This document shows positions 22,602 to 31,961 of a stretch of 64,000 nt of DNA, one piece after another (position 1 is the first letter of the stretch; each line of letters opens with the position of its first letter). A program made the position numbers and the translations under genes. A model generated the notes under the pieces. That model worked only from the letters and a program-made list of their open reading frames with translations, was not told where the DNA came from and did not search any database. This DNA comes from Cryptomeria japonica (lineage: Eukaryota; Streptophyta; Pinopsida; Cupressales; Cupressaceae), in contig NC_081407.1 of assembly GCF_030272615.1 (NCBI RefSeq), positions 442,521,213-442,585,212 of the forward strand. Reading direction: 5' to 3'.

Positions 22602-24273
22602 CTTTGGCCCTTGAACAGAGGATTATGAGGCAATTTTGACTTAAAATTTGCAGGTTCTACCAAGCCCAATTGGGGTGACAATATATCAAGGAATACTTGA
22701 GGGACAGGGATCAAGAGAAGAATGTATATGATCCTGCAAACGTGAAGCCCTCAAAAAAGTATTTGAAGTTTAGCAAGAAGGATTACTAGAAGGGCATGTT
22801 GAAGGAGACTATGAAGACAAAATGAAAATCTGTACGAAATGTTTATATTTTGATGCATAAGTGTTTAATTTGGTAAGTTGATATAGGGTATGAAGCGTTG
22901 CGTATAATATGTATATTTTTTTGTTATTACTAGAAGTAGTGGGGAGCTGGTATAGATGTTGGGTTACTGATTTTGTATAAGTGGTTTGATGGGTGGTTCA
23001 TTGGGACAAATCGATGGTTTCAAATCATAGGACAACAAATTTAATTTTGTATATTTTATGGAAATCAATATTATTCAATACTTTTACTAATAAAAAAACA
23101 AAAAACACTCAATGGACATCTTCTGTAAACATCTATTTGGAAAAAGGTAAGCTTTTGTACTTATTATTTTTGTGTAGATTTTAAAGACACGTGTTAGGGC
23201 AAATGAGAGTGTTATGAGAATTGGAAAGAAGCCATAAAGTGTTATAAGTACTAAAGACTTTGAGGACCAAAAGCTCCTTAATTTGTGAAGGTGTGACCTA
23301 CCAGTGGTTAATGGTTTGAATCAAAACAAAGTTTCCCTCGTCACAAAAAGGCAATAGTTACTATTGCTATAAGAGTATGCCTTTTCTACCAATGTTACCC
23401 ATGCTAGATAAGTTGACTAAACTTGGTGAAGTTATTATTTTTGTGTAGATTTTAAAGACCCATTATTTTTGTGTAGATTTGAAAAACCCATGTTAAGGCA
23501 AATGGGAGTTGCATGAAAATTGGAAAGAAGCCACGAAGTGTTACAAGATACTAAAGACTTTGGAGACAAAAAGCTCCTTGATTTGGGGAGACATGATCTA
23601 CCAACGGTTAATGGTTTGTGAATTAAACAAAGTTTTCCTCATCACAAAAGTTAATAGTTACTAATATAGTTGACAACTGCTATGAGAGTAGGCCGGCCTT
23701 TTATACCAATGTTCCCATACTAGGGAAATTTAGTTTGACTAAACTTGGTCAAGTTATGTGCAGTTATCGATGAAGTCAAAGAGTTAGTACCAAAGATGAT
23801 AGTCAATTACCCTTACCAACAAAGACAACAATTTTGCTACAAAATCCATTAGGCTTGTTATTGCCATCTTAACTGTAGAAGTGGTCTTTATCAATAGTGT
23901 TATTAGGAGAGGATCTTTATCATTGAAGTCACATTTTACTTAGTTGTAAAATTAACCATGAGATTGTCGATGTGTCGACTATTGGGTGGAATACAAATTT
24001 AATCCTTGAAGGTCATGTCATTGGTCTCCACACAGGTAGGGTGACAACATGGCATGGAGATATACACGCATGACTTATGTACTCGGTTGATGTGGATGAA
24101 GGCTTGTTAGTTTTGCATTTGCATCTCATTGGACAATAATAGGTAGAAATTACAAATTATACGTGTCCCAAATGGTTGGCCAAAAAAACCAAATGGTACA
24201 AAACCATTTGCTTCTAAGAAGAGGCCATGGAAATGGGCTTGTGAAATGTGGTTACTAGATGTTGAATTGATGC
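22602..24273. repeat. Non-coding stretch with a tandem duplication (23160-23755)
   Basis: Two direct copies of about 290 bp, 23160-23430 and 23460-23755, share ATTATTTTTGTGTAGAT, GGCAAATG, AATTGGAAAGAAGCCA, TACTAAAGACTTTG, AAAAGCTCCTT, GTTAATGGTTTG and TTGACTAAACTTGGT in the same order. The copies differ by several percent and small gaps, indicating an old duplication. No coding frame is supported here. Confidence 0.7.
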
Positions 24274-24621
24274 TTGGTGTTTGATTGGGATCTCTGTTTT
24301 ATGGCAATTACATTTACAACCATTGCCAATACTGTCAGAGATGCAACCCCAAGGAACGCAGGTTATTTTTTATTCAATAATTTTGTTGAGCAAAGTTCTA
24401 GTTGCGAAGAAGCAGGTGTCAGTTATCTATCTCTACCTGTTGATGTAATACAATGTATGGGTTGGACTCTATTCCTTCGCCCTACAAACAGACAGATATA
24501 TAGTTCAGGGCAGCTTCTACTCCAAAGTGCTCATGATTTAGCAACTATCATCAAAGCTTTAGACCAGTGGCGACAGCCCTTCTGTGGAGGAGTAGTGGTG
24601 GACTATGCTGCTCTAGACTGA
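24274..24621 (+). CDS. Orphan ORF, 115 codons, unknown
   Basis: The open frame starts at ATG 24274 and runs to TGA at 24619-24621. The product contains CEEAGVSYLSLPVDVIQCMGW and LLLQSAHDLATIIKALDQW. Near 24692 another open stretch reads VCKQADCYEGDKEFAITTKA. I do not recognise a family. The amino-acid composition is protein-like, so these may be exons or relics of a host gene. There is no sign of retroelement motifs and no clear splice pair joining them. Confidence 0.3.
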   Translation: MVFDWDLCFMAITFTTIANTVRDATPRNAGYFLFNNFVEQSSSCEEAGVSYLSLPVDVIQCMGWTLFLRPTNRQIYSSGQLLLQSAHDLATIIKALDQWRQPFCGGVVVDYAALD

Positions 24622-25309
24622 TCATATTTGAGCCATTGTGAGCAGAAATGTTGTAATAACCAGTGAACACCACGACTGCTACTCTCATGGTATGCAAGCA
24701 GGCTGACTGTTATGAAGGTGATAAAGAATTTGCCATAACTACCAAGGCCAAACCTTTTGCCGTAGATCGTGAAAATGGGCTCTATCTCCTCCTAAGTGTT
24801 CATGGAAGGGTAGGCTGTATTTTTTCAACTTGAGTACAATTTTGAAAATTATTTAAAATATTTAGGATTGTGAATATATGATTCATGATTTTGTTTGACC
24901 ATTTCAAGTAATAAATTACTGCAGATAGAGGCTGGTTAGCTGCTATTGCAAGAACTAACTGGAGCTAATAATTTCATGTTCTACAGTACTACCTCCATTT
25001 TCAAATCTGCAGGTATGCCCATTCTATATAACTAGTATACATGAAATTTAATTTTTCCACTTTGACCTATGTTCTATTTATTGTTGTCTTAGCTCACAAC
25101 TAAACTAACTACTTTAGATTCAGTCGATGTGTCCAACTCTTTAGGGAAAATATTCTATGGTACGTAATACGCATCCTAAACCTTTGGCTATTTGATTTAT
25201 TATGGCGATACTGATGCGTTGGAACAGGGCATGGACATCCATTAAAAGCATAGTCAATACTGAATATTTGTCACAAATTGTGGTCACAACTGCACTAGCA
25301 AGCATTTTG
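24622..25309. other. No complete gene seen
   Basis: Mostly non-coding. A possible splice-donor-like GCAGGTATGCC at 25009 is not matched by a convincing exon. It may belong with the orphan ORF or the PPR relics on either side. Confidence 0.4.
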
Positions 25310-25760
25310 TAAAATGTAAAAGGATGCACAGGGCAAGCAAACTGTTTGACACAATGCCTCAAGAGATGATATGCAATAATATTGTCAAACTATTCTCTGC
25401 AGCAGCACTTGCATACAGCAACACAAAAGCACAGAGCATAATCAAAACTGAATTTTTGTATTTGCAAGTGCACTCCTGGACATCTATACAAAATCTAAAA
25501 GCATATACAATGCAGGTGAACTGTTTGGTGAAATGCCTCAAAAAATAGACTCCATGAACTGCAATGGTTGCAGCATATCCAGAAAATGACCTGTGCAAAA
25601 TGTAAAAGCATAGACAATGCATATGAACTGTTTTGCAAAATGTCTGAAAAAAATGTATTCTCATGGAACATAATGATTGCCAAACCTGCACAAAACGGCT
25701 TTGTTGAGAAGAGCATGCAAGCTTTAAGCTACCCACCTGAAACAAGAGATATAGTCTAAT
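25310..25760 (+). pseudogene. Pentatricopeptide repeat (PPR) gene relic
   Basis: Three degenerate repeat units lie in series on the plus strand: KRMHRASKLFDTMPQEM at about 25317, then SKSIYNAGELFGEMPQK (about 25495-25550), and the best preserved, KCKSIDNAYELFCKMSEKNVFSWNIMIAKPAQNGFVEKSMQAL (about 25597-25725). This is the pattern of plant PLS-type PPR proteins (KCGSIDxAxxLFDxMPxRNVVSWNxMIAGYAQNG), which bind organellar RNA. The units are separated by stops and lack a full reading frame, so this is a decayed fragment. Confidence 0.72.
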
Positions 25761-27006
25761 GCAAAAAGGCTTGCAAAGCTTCGAAACAAATGCAACTGAC
25801 AAATTTAAATTCAATTTCTGCAACCTCTGTGTTTGCTTCCACAGTCATTGCATTACATGACATTACATTTCTATAAGCCATTTAGCAAAACAATTCTTCA
25901 GTGTTGTATATGTTTTTACATTTTGCAAACATGTCCACCAAGCAAATGCAAAACCTGAAAAAAAAATAGTTTTCTAGTTTTATTTCGAGTGTCAATTTAT
26001 GCTATCAAAAAGAGCTACTATTTGTCCTTATCTTTCTTGATTTAATTCTTCTACATTCTAAGGGTTGTGAAAAGATTCTTTGGATCCAAGTATGTTTTCT
26101 TTATAATTTTACCCGATGAATCAATCTCTTCATATTGAGAGGGATAGAAACAACTTCAAGATACATGCTCGTTTTTAAGCTGCCAGTTTTTGTCATCATT
26201 TCAGCCAAAGCTTCTTCCAGAAGAACTTATGCAGGGGATCTAAAATATGTTAGATATGTTATTTAAATTTAACTAAACTCTATAAACAGTCAAAGTTGTT
26301 TAAGCTAAATCCAGGGGGCTAGGAATCTATGATATCAAGTTGAAGCAGCCAATTGGCAAATATTTTCCTGTTAGTTTTAGGCTTTAGCATATAAACAACA
26401 TGCTATCCTGCCCTTGGGTAATTCGTAACGTTTTTGTATTCCTGTCCTACAAGAAGAGTGCTATCCGAACAATTCATAATACCAGTAGAAATGCCTTTCT
26501 CTCAAGGTGTTCTTTATCTACTCAAAGAAATGGTTACATTGCGTTGTTTGAGAAATCATGGTAAATCTTAGTTTAATACAGTCGAATCTAATATACCAGG
26601 TTGTTGTGCAACAACCCTAAAAAGAGATGTTTAGCACAAACCGAAATAATTCACAATGGATCAAACTAAAATATGTGTTAAACCCTTGAATTGCATTACC
26701 AATAACTTAAACAAAATATGATTGGTATTGGTGTCAACTTTAAAATGTCATTATAAACTATAATTGGTATCCGCATTAACTTTGACATGATCACTCATAG
26801 ATATCCTGAAAACAGAAATTAGGGTTTTATAAATTCACTATTTGAGGGAAACAGCCTAACTCCATTAAAAAATGATTACTTGTAGACATCCCAAATCACA
26901 AAAAAGATCAGTTTTAATCTACAATGGTGAAAACAGTCAAGTTTTCAAGACGATGTGTTAACTTCAACAACCCTAGCCTTGCGCTGAGTGAAAAATCGCT
27001 ACAATC
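25761..27006. other. No gene seen, 3' flank of the uS17m gene
   Basis: AT-rich DNA without supported coding. The part nearest 27006 is the 3' flank of the minus-strand ribosomal protein gene and should hold its untranslated region and poly(A) signals; no single signal stands out. Confidence 0.45.
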
Positions 27007-27407
27007 TTAGTTTCCAGTTTTCCCAGCATTTGTAAGACGAGCAGCATCAGAAGGAGCAGAAGCAGGGGGCTCATAAATTCGAGCCCTCTTCACTATTTCG
27101 GCCACAACCCAATTCTTCTGTTTGCTCAAAGGCCGAGAAGGGTCGAGTCTCACCTGAAACCCCCATTAAATCATAATGTTTAAAGCCCCATTAGATTATC
27201 ATCATTTGTTCAACACATTAAAGAAAAGGATGCTGAGGTGCATACCTTGTCGCCGATATTACAGTCATTGTTCTCATCGTGGGCCATGAATTTGCTGGTG
27301 CGCTTGTAGTAGCGATTAACGAGGTTATGGTGAACCAGCCGATCCACTGCTACGACAACCGATTTCTGCATCTTGTTCGACACGACTATTCCAATCACCG
27401 ATTTCAT
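27007..27407 (-). CDS. Nuclear gene for mitochondrial small-subunit ribosomal protein uS17, two exons
   Basis: Exon 1 (27407-27246, 54 codons) and exon 2 (27153-27007, 48 codons plus TAA) are separated by a 92-bp GT-AG intron (27245-27154). The 102-residue product starts [21 protein letters not shown] and contains the S17 core, [33 protein letters not shown] and [15 protein letters not shown], an OB-fold that binds 16S-type rRNA. Length and sequence closely resemble the Arabidopsis nuclear S17-like protein of mitochondria (EMB1129 type), which also begins directly at the core without a long presequence. Both splice signals are canonical (AAG|GTATG and TTTCAG|GTG). This is the only intact host gene I find in the window. 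Confidence 0.9.
27154..27245 (-). other. Intron of the uS17m gene
   Basis: Ninety-two bases with donor GTATGC and acceptor GGTTTCAG, T-rich toward the acceptor. Skipping it keeps the S17 motif GDKVRLDP continuous across the exon junction. Confidence 0.88.
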
Positions 27408-27459
27408 TTTCTTCTCACTAATTATCAGTTATACAAATCAAAGTGCAGGTAACAAAACC

Positions 27460-27480
27460 TCTCTGCCAAAGCCCTAAATC
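27460..27480 (-). promoter_or_regulatory. Telo-box-like motif upstream of uS17m
   Basis: About 60 bp before the ATG the plus strand reads AAAGCCCTAAATC, one base from the telo-box AAACCCTAA. Telo-boxes are common in promoters of plant ribosomal protein genes. Assignment here is by position and resemblance only. Confidence 0.35.
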
Positions 27481-29702
27481 ACAGAATCACCGTATTCCTT
27501 ACAACCACGAACTCCGCTTCCTTATTAATATGTCCTTTATTTATCGAATCGATTTTGAAGTTTTCCTTCTTATTGCACAGAAGGTGTTCCCTCTATCACA
27601 AAGAGCGACCTCATTTGGCAGATCGGGGCTGAGAAAATTTGATGTACATCAGAAGTTCAGAAAAAATACAGCAATCGATCAGCAAAACAATTTATTTTTA
27701 TTTTTCCAATGTATTTGTGTATTTGTGTTAGACTAACATGTCTATCTTTAAACTAATATAGGTAAAGTACAATATATCTATCTTTAAAAGAATATAGGTA
27801 AAGTATGATGGAAAATTATTTGTGTGATGTAGGAAATCAAAGTTTCAGTTATGCAACCACAAAACATAACAAGCTAAGAAATTGATCTTATCACATCTAA
27901 TAAAGATATGAAGACAAAGCACTTCAAACAAATATGCAAACCATAATAAAGTGCTTTCTCTATGATTTTCCATTGTTTCTCTTTCTCTTCTAAATATGTT
28001 GTTTGTGGATCTTACTTACAAGTACAAAAGTGAGCAAAAAGTAAGATAATTGATAGTGAGATGTGGTTGTTCAAATGATTGAAAAATTAAATCAATTTAT
28101 AGAGAAAATTGTCTCCAAAATTACATGAGAAAATCAAGGCAAATGGAACGCAAATTGATTCAAAAATGGCATAATTGATATGACAAAATATGACAAATTG
28201 CTATGACAAACTATGACAAATTGAAGAAAGATTTATGCTTCATGATTTATGATAAATTGGCCTTAAAATTTGCTCATTGATTTATGACAAATTGAGCACA
28301 AAAATAGCTTCATGATTTGAGCAAAAGGTGGAAATGGTGGGAGATAATATAGGAAATGAGAAGCATGAAATTATGAATGACAAATTATGACAAAATTAGG
28401 AGAAAATTAAGGGAGAGAAATGTGGGAAATAATTAATAATTTCTCATTTATTAATTAGCCCACAAAAGAGAAATTAGCCAATTATTTAATTGTGACACAA
28501 AACATAGGGTAAATGAATAAATTCATTTATCTTAAGGGAAATATTAGTAAAGGATTAATAATTAAAGGATTATTAAACCCTAAGAGAGAGAGACATAAAT
28601 CAAGATGATGTGGTAAAATAATTAACATGATCAGGATAAGGATTTAATGATTGATATAATGATTGACAAATTAACTAAAATTTATTGAAATCAATGCTCA
28701 AGATTTATCGTAATGATTGAAATGACAAGGACAATTGACATTAAGAATTGATTGGAATTGATTAGGGTTAAAAACGGTGATTATATGAAATTGATAGCTA
28801 ACCATGATCATGAAATGACAATTGAGATTGACATTGATAAGACCCAAATTGAAATGATTAAAAAGCAGAAGAATGACACGATGTTGACAATTGACAAAGA
28901 CCAAATGTGCAACATAGAGGAAGTGTTAGTAAAATGTGAAAACCTAAAAGAAGGTAACACAGACATGTTAAAGTGTGACACCACAATCGTTGACCATTTT
29001 TAAATGCTTACAATTTCGTTTAAATTTTTTATGTAAAATATATCAATGATATTCATAACTTGCAAACACAGTTATTTTTTAAGGTCATAATGTATAAAGT
29101 TAAACAAGATATAGCATAGATATGTGGATTATCACTTTATTATAATAAAAAAAGAAGGATGTAAATTTCATTGGGTGCATTCATGCAATATGAATGTTAA
29201 AAAATAATTTAAATCGTTTGAAAAGGAAGTCATACTTGAATGGTAATGATTAAATAAAATGATTTTGTTTAAACTTAAGTCTTTTTTTATAATGGAGATT
29301 TCTTTCATAAACATTGTGAAAGCATATGATGGTATATTAAAGGTTTGGAATGATTATCGTGGTGGAAAATCACACATTTATTAATAATAATTTATTTCAT
29401 ATTACTTTTATTTTTTATGTCGAAGGCATTCCCTATATGAAATAAACCCGTTAATTTTATAGATCAAGGGTTCCCAACATATAAGAGACGTGCAAAATGA
29501 TTGAAAACTTGTTGGTCATTGGATTTCCCGGCCACCGTTTTTAATTCTCATCATTCATTCATTTGTTTTCCATTTGTTTCCAAAAGCTCTTTTTCCTTTA
29601 TTTACGTTCAGCTCATCGTTTTCTCAATGATAGAAGAATGAAGATTGGTGTGATTTTAGTACAATACTATTTTGGTCATACTTTTGTTAGAAGTATCCAT
29701 TA
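27481..29702. other. AT-rich intergenic stretch with short repeats
   Basis: No supported gene. Between about 28180 and 28400 the words ATGACAAATTG, CTATGACAAA and TTCATGATTT recur many times in a loose array. A low-complexity open frame at 28752-29003, rich in Ile/Asp/Lys, is probably chance. Confidence 0.5.
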
Positions 29703-30161
29703 TTTTTTATTAAGATAAATGGGTTTTACAAGGACCCGAAACCCAGATCCAACAAAAAGAAAGCCAGTAGCAAACCAGAGTCTAAACAACTGCCAAACGA
29801 TAACGGAAATAGGGGAAACACCCCACAACACCTAACAAAAAGATACTAAACCAAAGCTAAAAAGCATATGCCAGAAGACAAAAAAACTAACTAAGAGCTT
29901 TCATGAGCTTAGTATTCTTTTGAATCATTTTGTCGTTAATATCTTCGAGCTCCTCCATAATGAATCTCAAGCTGCCTATTTCCTATATTTTGCTTCTAGT
30001 CTTGGTAGAGGAGCCTATAGAAGTCTGCATTTCCTAGGAATTAATCTTTAGGTTCTTCTCATTCCATTTGACCGCTGGAGACGGGTTAGAACTGGTAGGA
30101 TGGGTTTTCTGTATGGCGATTTTTTCATTTACCCTTTTAAGACCTTTAACACTATTGTTTT
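29703..30161 (-). mobile_element. Probable LINE 3' end, minus strand
   Basis: Read on the minus strand, a coiled-coil-like coding tail (FIMEELEDINDKMIQKNTKL, ending at a stop) is followed by GTTTCGGGTCCTTGTAAAACCC and an A/T-rich tail ending TTAATAAAAAATAATGG. This is the style of a plant LINE terminus. The upstream part is cut where element A begins near 30162. The family is not certain. Confidence 0.45.
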
Positions 30162-30622
30162 TGATGCCCTGCAAAGTGGACAAGGTTAGTCTAAGAGAAA
30201 CAACACAAAACACACAAGAAACCGTTAGTGTTATTCAATCAAAGACTAATCTAAACAGGCATATCAAGAGAGACACTAAAATCATGCTAATATATTTAAC
30301 TAATGAAACAAAGATAATGAGGCATCTCCAAATGCCTCTTAGCATGCTCTTAACTCCTTCTCCCTTGTTCCTCTCCTCTCCAAGTTCCAAAATAGTGTAG
30401 CTCTCAACAGCTTTTTGCACTATGGATGCTTATGGAGGATTGAGATTGAAATATTGCTCTAAATGTAAATAAAGAAGCTAATATTAAGCTATTGATACTA
30501 AAATGATTGATTTTATCCAAAATGACAATATATGAGTTAATTATACTAAAATGTTCTCTTAAAATGCCTATAGCTTAAATGCATACAAGTTTTCAGGATC
30601 TGGATTATGAAGAAATGGGCTC

Positions 30623-30630
30623 TATTTATA
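30623..30630 (-). promoter_or_regulatory. TATA box of element A sense promoter
   Basis: The minus strand reads CCTATAAATAGAGCCC, a near-consensus plant TATA box inside the LTR in the sense orientation of the element. Confidence 0.6.
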
Positions 30631-31295
30631 GGAAAAATGGAGCAATGAATGGTTGAGATTGAGTAATCTCAACAAGGGTCAGGATTGAATGATTTCAAAT
30701 CCATGTGAGGGCTTTCAGCCCAATCCCAAGATGACAAGTGTCAATGTGAGATAGGTTGAGAGGGGAGGGAATAAGCATTAAATGCTTGATATGACCTTGG
30801 GAGTTAAAGTCAAGGTTGGTTGAATGAATAAACTCTTTATTCAAAGAATAAAGCTTTTATCCAATGGATAAACTCTTGTGCAAATGTGAAATGGATGAAT
30901 ATGGTCAAAACAATAAATGTTTGGGGAGACAAGTTTGAAATAACCATAAATGGTTATGTAAGAGCCATAAATGGTCATGTAAGAGCCATTAGTGGTCTTG
31001 GAAGACTTTGGGGGTTAATTTGTTGAACACACAAAGCATTAAATGTTTTTCAAAGACTTTGGAGTCTTTGAGAAGTGACTCCATTTTGCTTAGGAATGTG
31101 ACAATAATTAGGGGATGGATTAGGCTAATTAAGAAGGGGTTAAAAGAATCTAGAAGGGGATTAGATTTTGCAAGTGGATTTGGTGGGTGAGGGAAAATAG
31201 GATTTTATTAAAATAAAAATTCATTTATTCCAATAAATGTGTGCAAGTTGCATTTGTAGGAAAATGCAAGTGGGGTGGGGATAATGAATTAAATA

Positions 31296-31530
31296 AATGT
31301 TTTATTTAATTTATTTAAAAGAGGAAAAGGGGATTTAATTAAATAAATAGATTTTATTTATTTAATTGATTGGAATTTGATTTAATGAATTAATTAAAAT
31401 AAATTGAATAATTTATTTAATTAATAGAAGAATGTTTGGGGATGAATTAATTAAATATTTATTTAATTAACTGATGGCTAGTGGATTTTTAATCAAATAA
31501 ATAGCGAATATTTATTTAATTAAGCTGGAC
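31296..31530. repeat. Palindrome-rich AT block in LTR of element A
   Basis: Several consecutive inverted repeats are built from TTTAATTAAATAAATA and its complement. A similar block lies in both LTRs of element B. Confidence 0.6.
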
Positions 31531-31556
31531 AGATTTGTGTGATTACATTTGCCCCT

Positions 31557-31595
31557 CTTTGAGACGGTGCAGTTTATCGCGTCGTTTCAAAGAAA
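31557..31595 (+). other. Hairpin next to the 3' LTR of element A
   Basis: The arms CTTTGAGACGG and TCGTTTCAAAG pair over 11 positions (two of them G:T) around a loop of about 13 nt. The same hairpin in element B (46862-46901) has different bases at two paired positions but keeps the pairing. Confidence 0.65.
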
Positions 31596-31654
31596 GAAAA
31601 ACTGATGTGAAGAAATGCCCCATAAAATGTAAATTTAATGGGTGGTATGCCCCC

Positions 31655-31701
31655 TCGAGAGATGGGCCGAAAAATTTCAAAAAAATCAGGCGATCTCTCG
31701 A
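31655..31701. promoter_or_regulatory. 9-bp inverted repeat upstream of the antisense promoter, element A
   Basis: TCGAGAGAT (31655-31663) and ATCTCTCGA (31693-31701) are perfect inverted copies 29 bp apart. Element B has the same two arms at 46953-46961 and 46993-47001, with otherwise diverged spacer. Confidence 0.65.
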
Positions 31702-31857
31702 AAAAGAATGAAAATTGGCAGGGTGGTAGAAGAGAAGGAGTTAGCCTTATGGGTGAAAAATAGAAGAAATCGGGGGAAAAAAGGAGAAATGGGGGGCTCG
31801 GGAAGTTCACGGGGACCACGGCGGTGAGCGGGGGGAAGTTACGGTGACAGCGAAGAG

Positions 31858-31864
31858 TATAAAT
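31858..31864 (+). promoter_or_regulatory. TATA box of the antisense ORF, element A
   Basis: TATAAAT lies 104 bp before the first ATG of the antisense ORF, on its strand. The matching box of element B lies 99 bp before its ATG. Confidence 0.6.
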
Positions 31865-31961
31865 GGGGTGAAAGGGATGAAAACAAGATCATTTGTGACC
31901 GCGACCAGTGTGAAACCAGAGCTCTGATAGTGACCTTTTGGAGGAGCGAGCAGTAGTTAGG

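Larger units (their letters stand above)
30162..31547 (-). repeat. 3' LTR of element A
   Basis: The inner limit at 31547 (GATTACA) is firm because the polypurine tract CAAAGAGGGGCAAA on the minus strand follows, as in element B. The outer limit near 30162 (TGATGCCC) is approximate because the partner LTR lies outside the window. The minus strand carries TATAAATA at 30623-30630, a good core promoter for the sense transcript. The inner 250 bp are a run of AATTAAATAAATA palindromes like those of element B. Confidence 0.72.

Noticed and set aside
27443-27736. 97-codon plus-strand ORF upstream of uS17m
   Set aside because: No domain; it covers the promoter region of the minus-strand gene and is probably chance.
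28752-29003. 83-codon ORF on the plus strand
   Set aside because: Low-complexity Ile/Asp/Lys composition arising from local GACAATTGA-type repeats; no domain.
30162-30170. Exact outer limit of the LTR of element A
   Set aside because: Without the partner LTR, TGATGCCC and nearby TG starts are equally possible; only an approximate limit is given.
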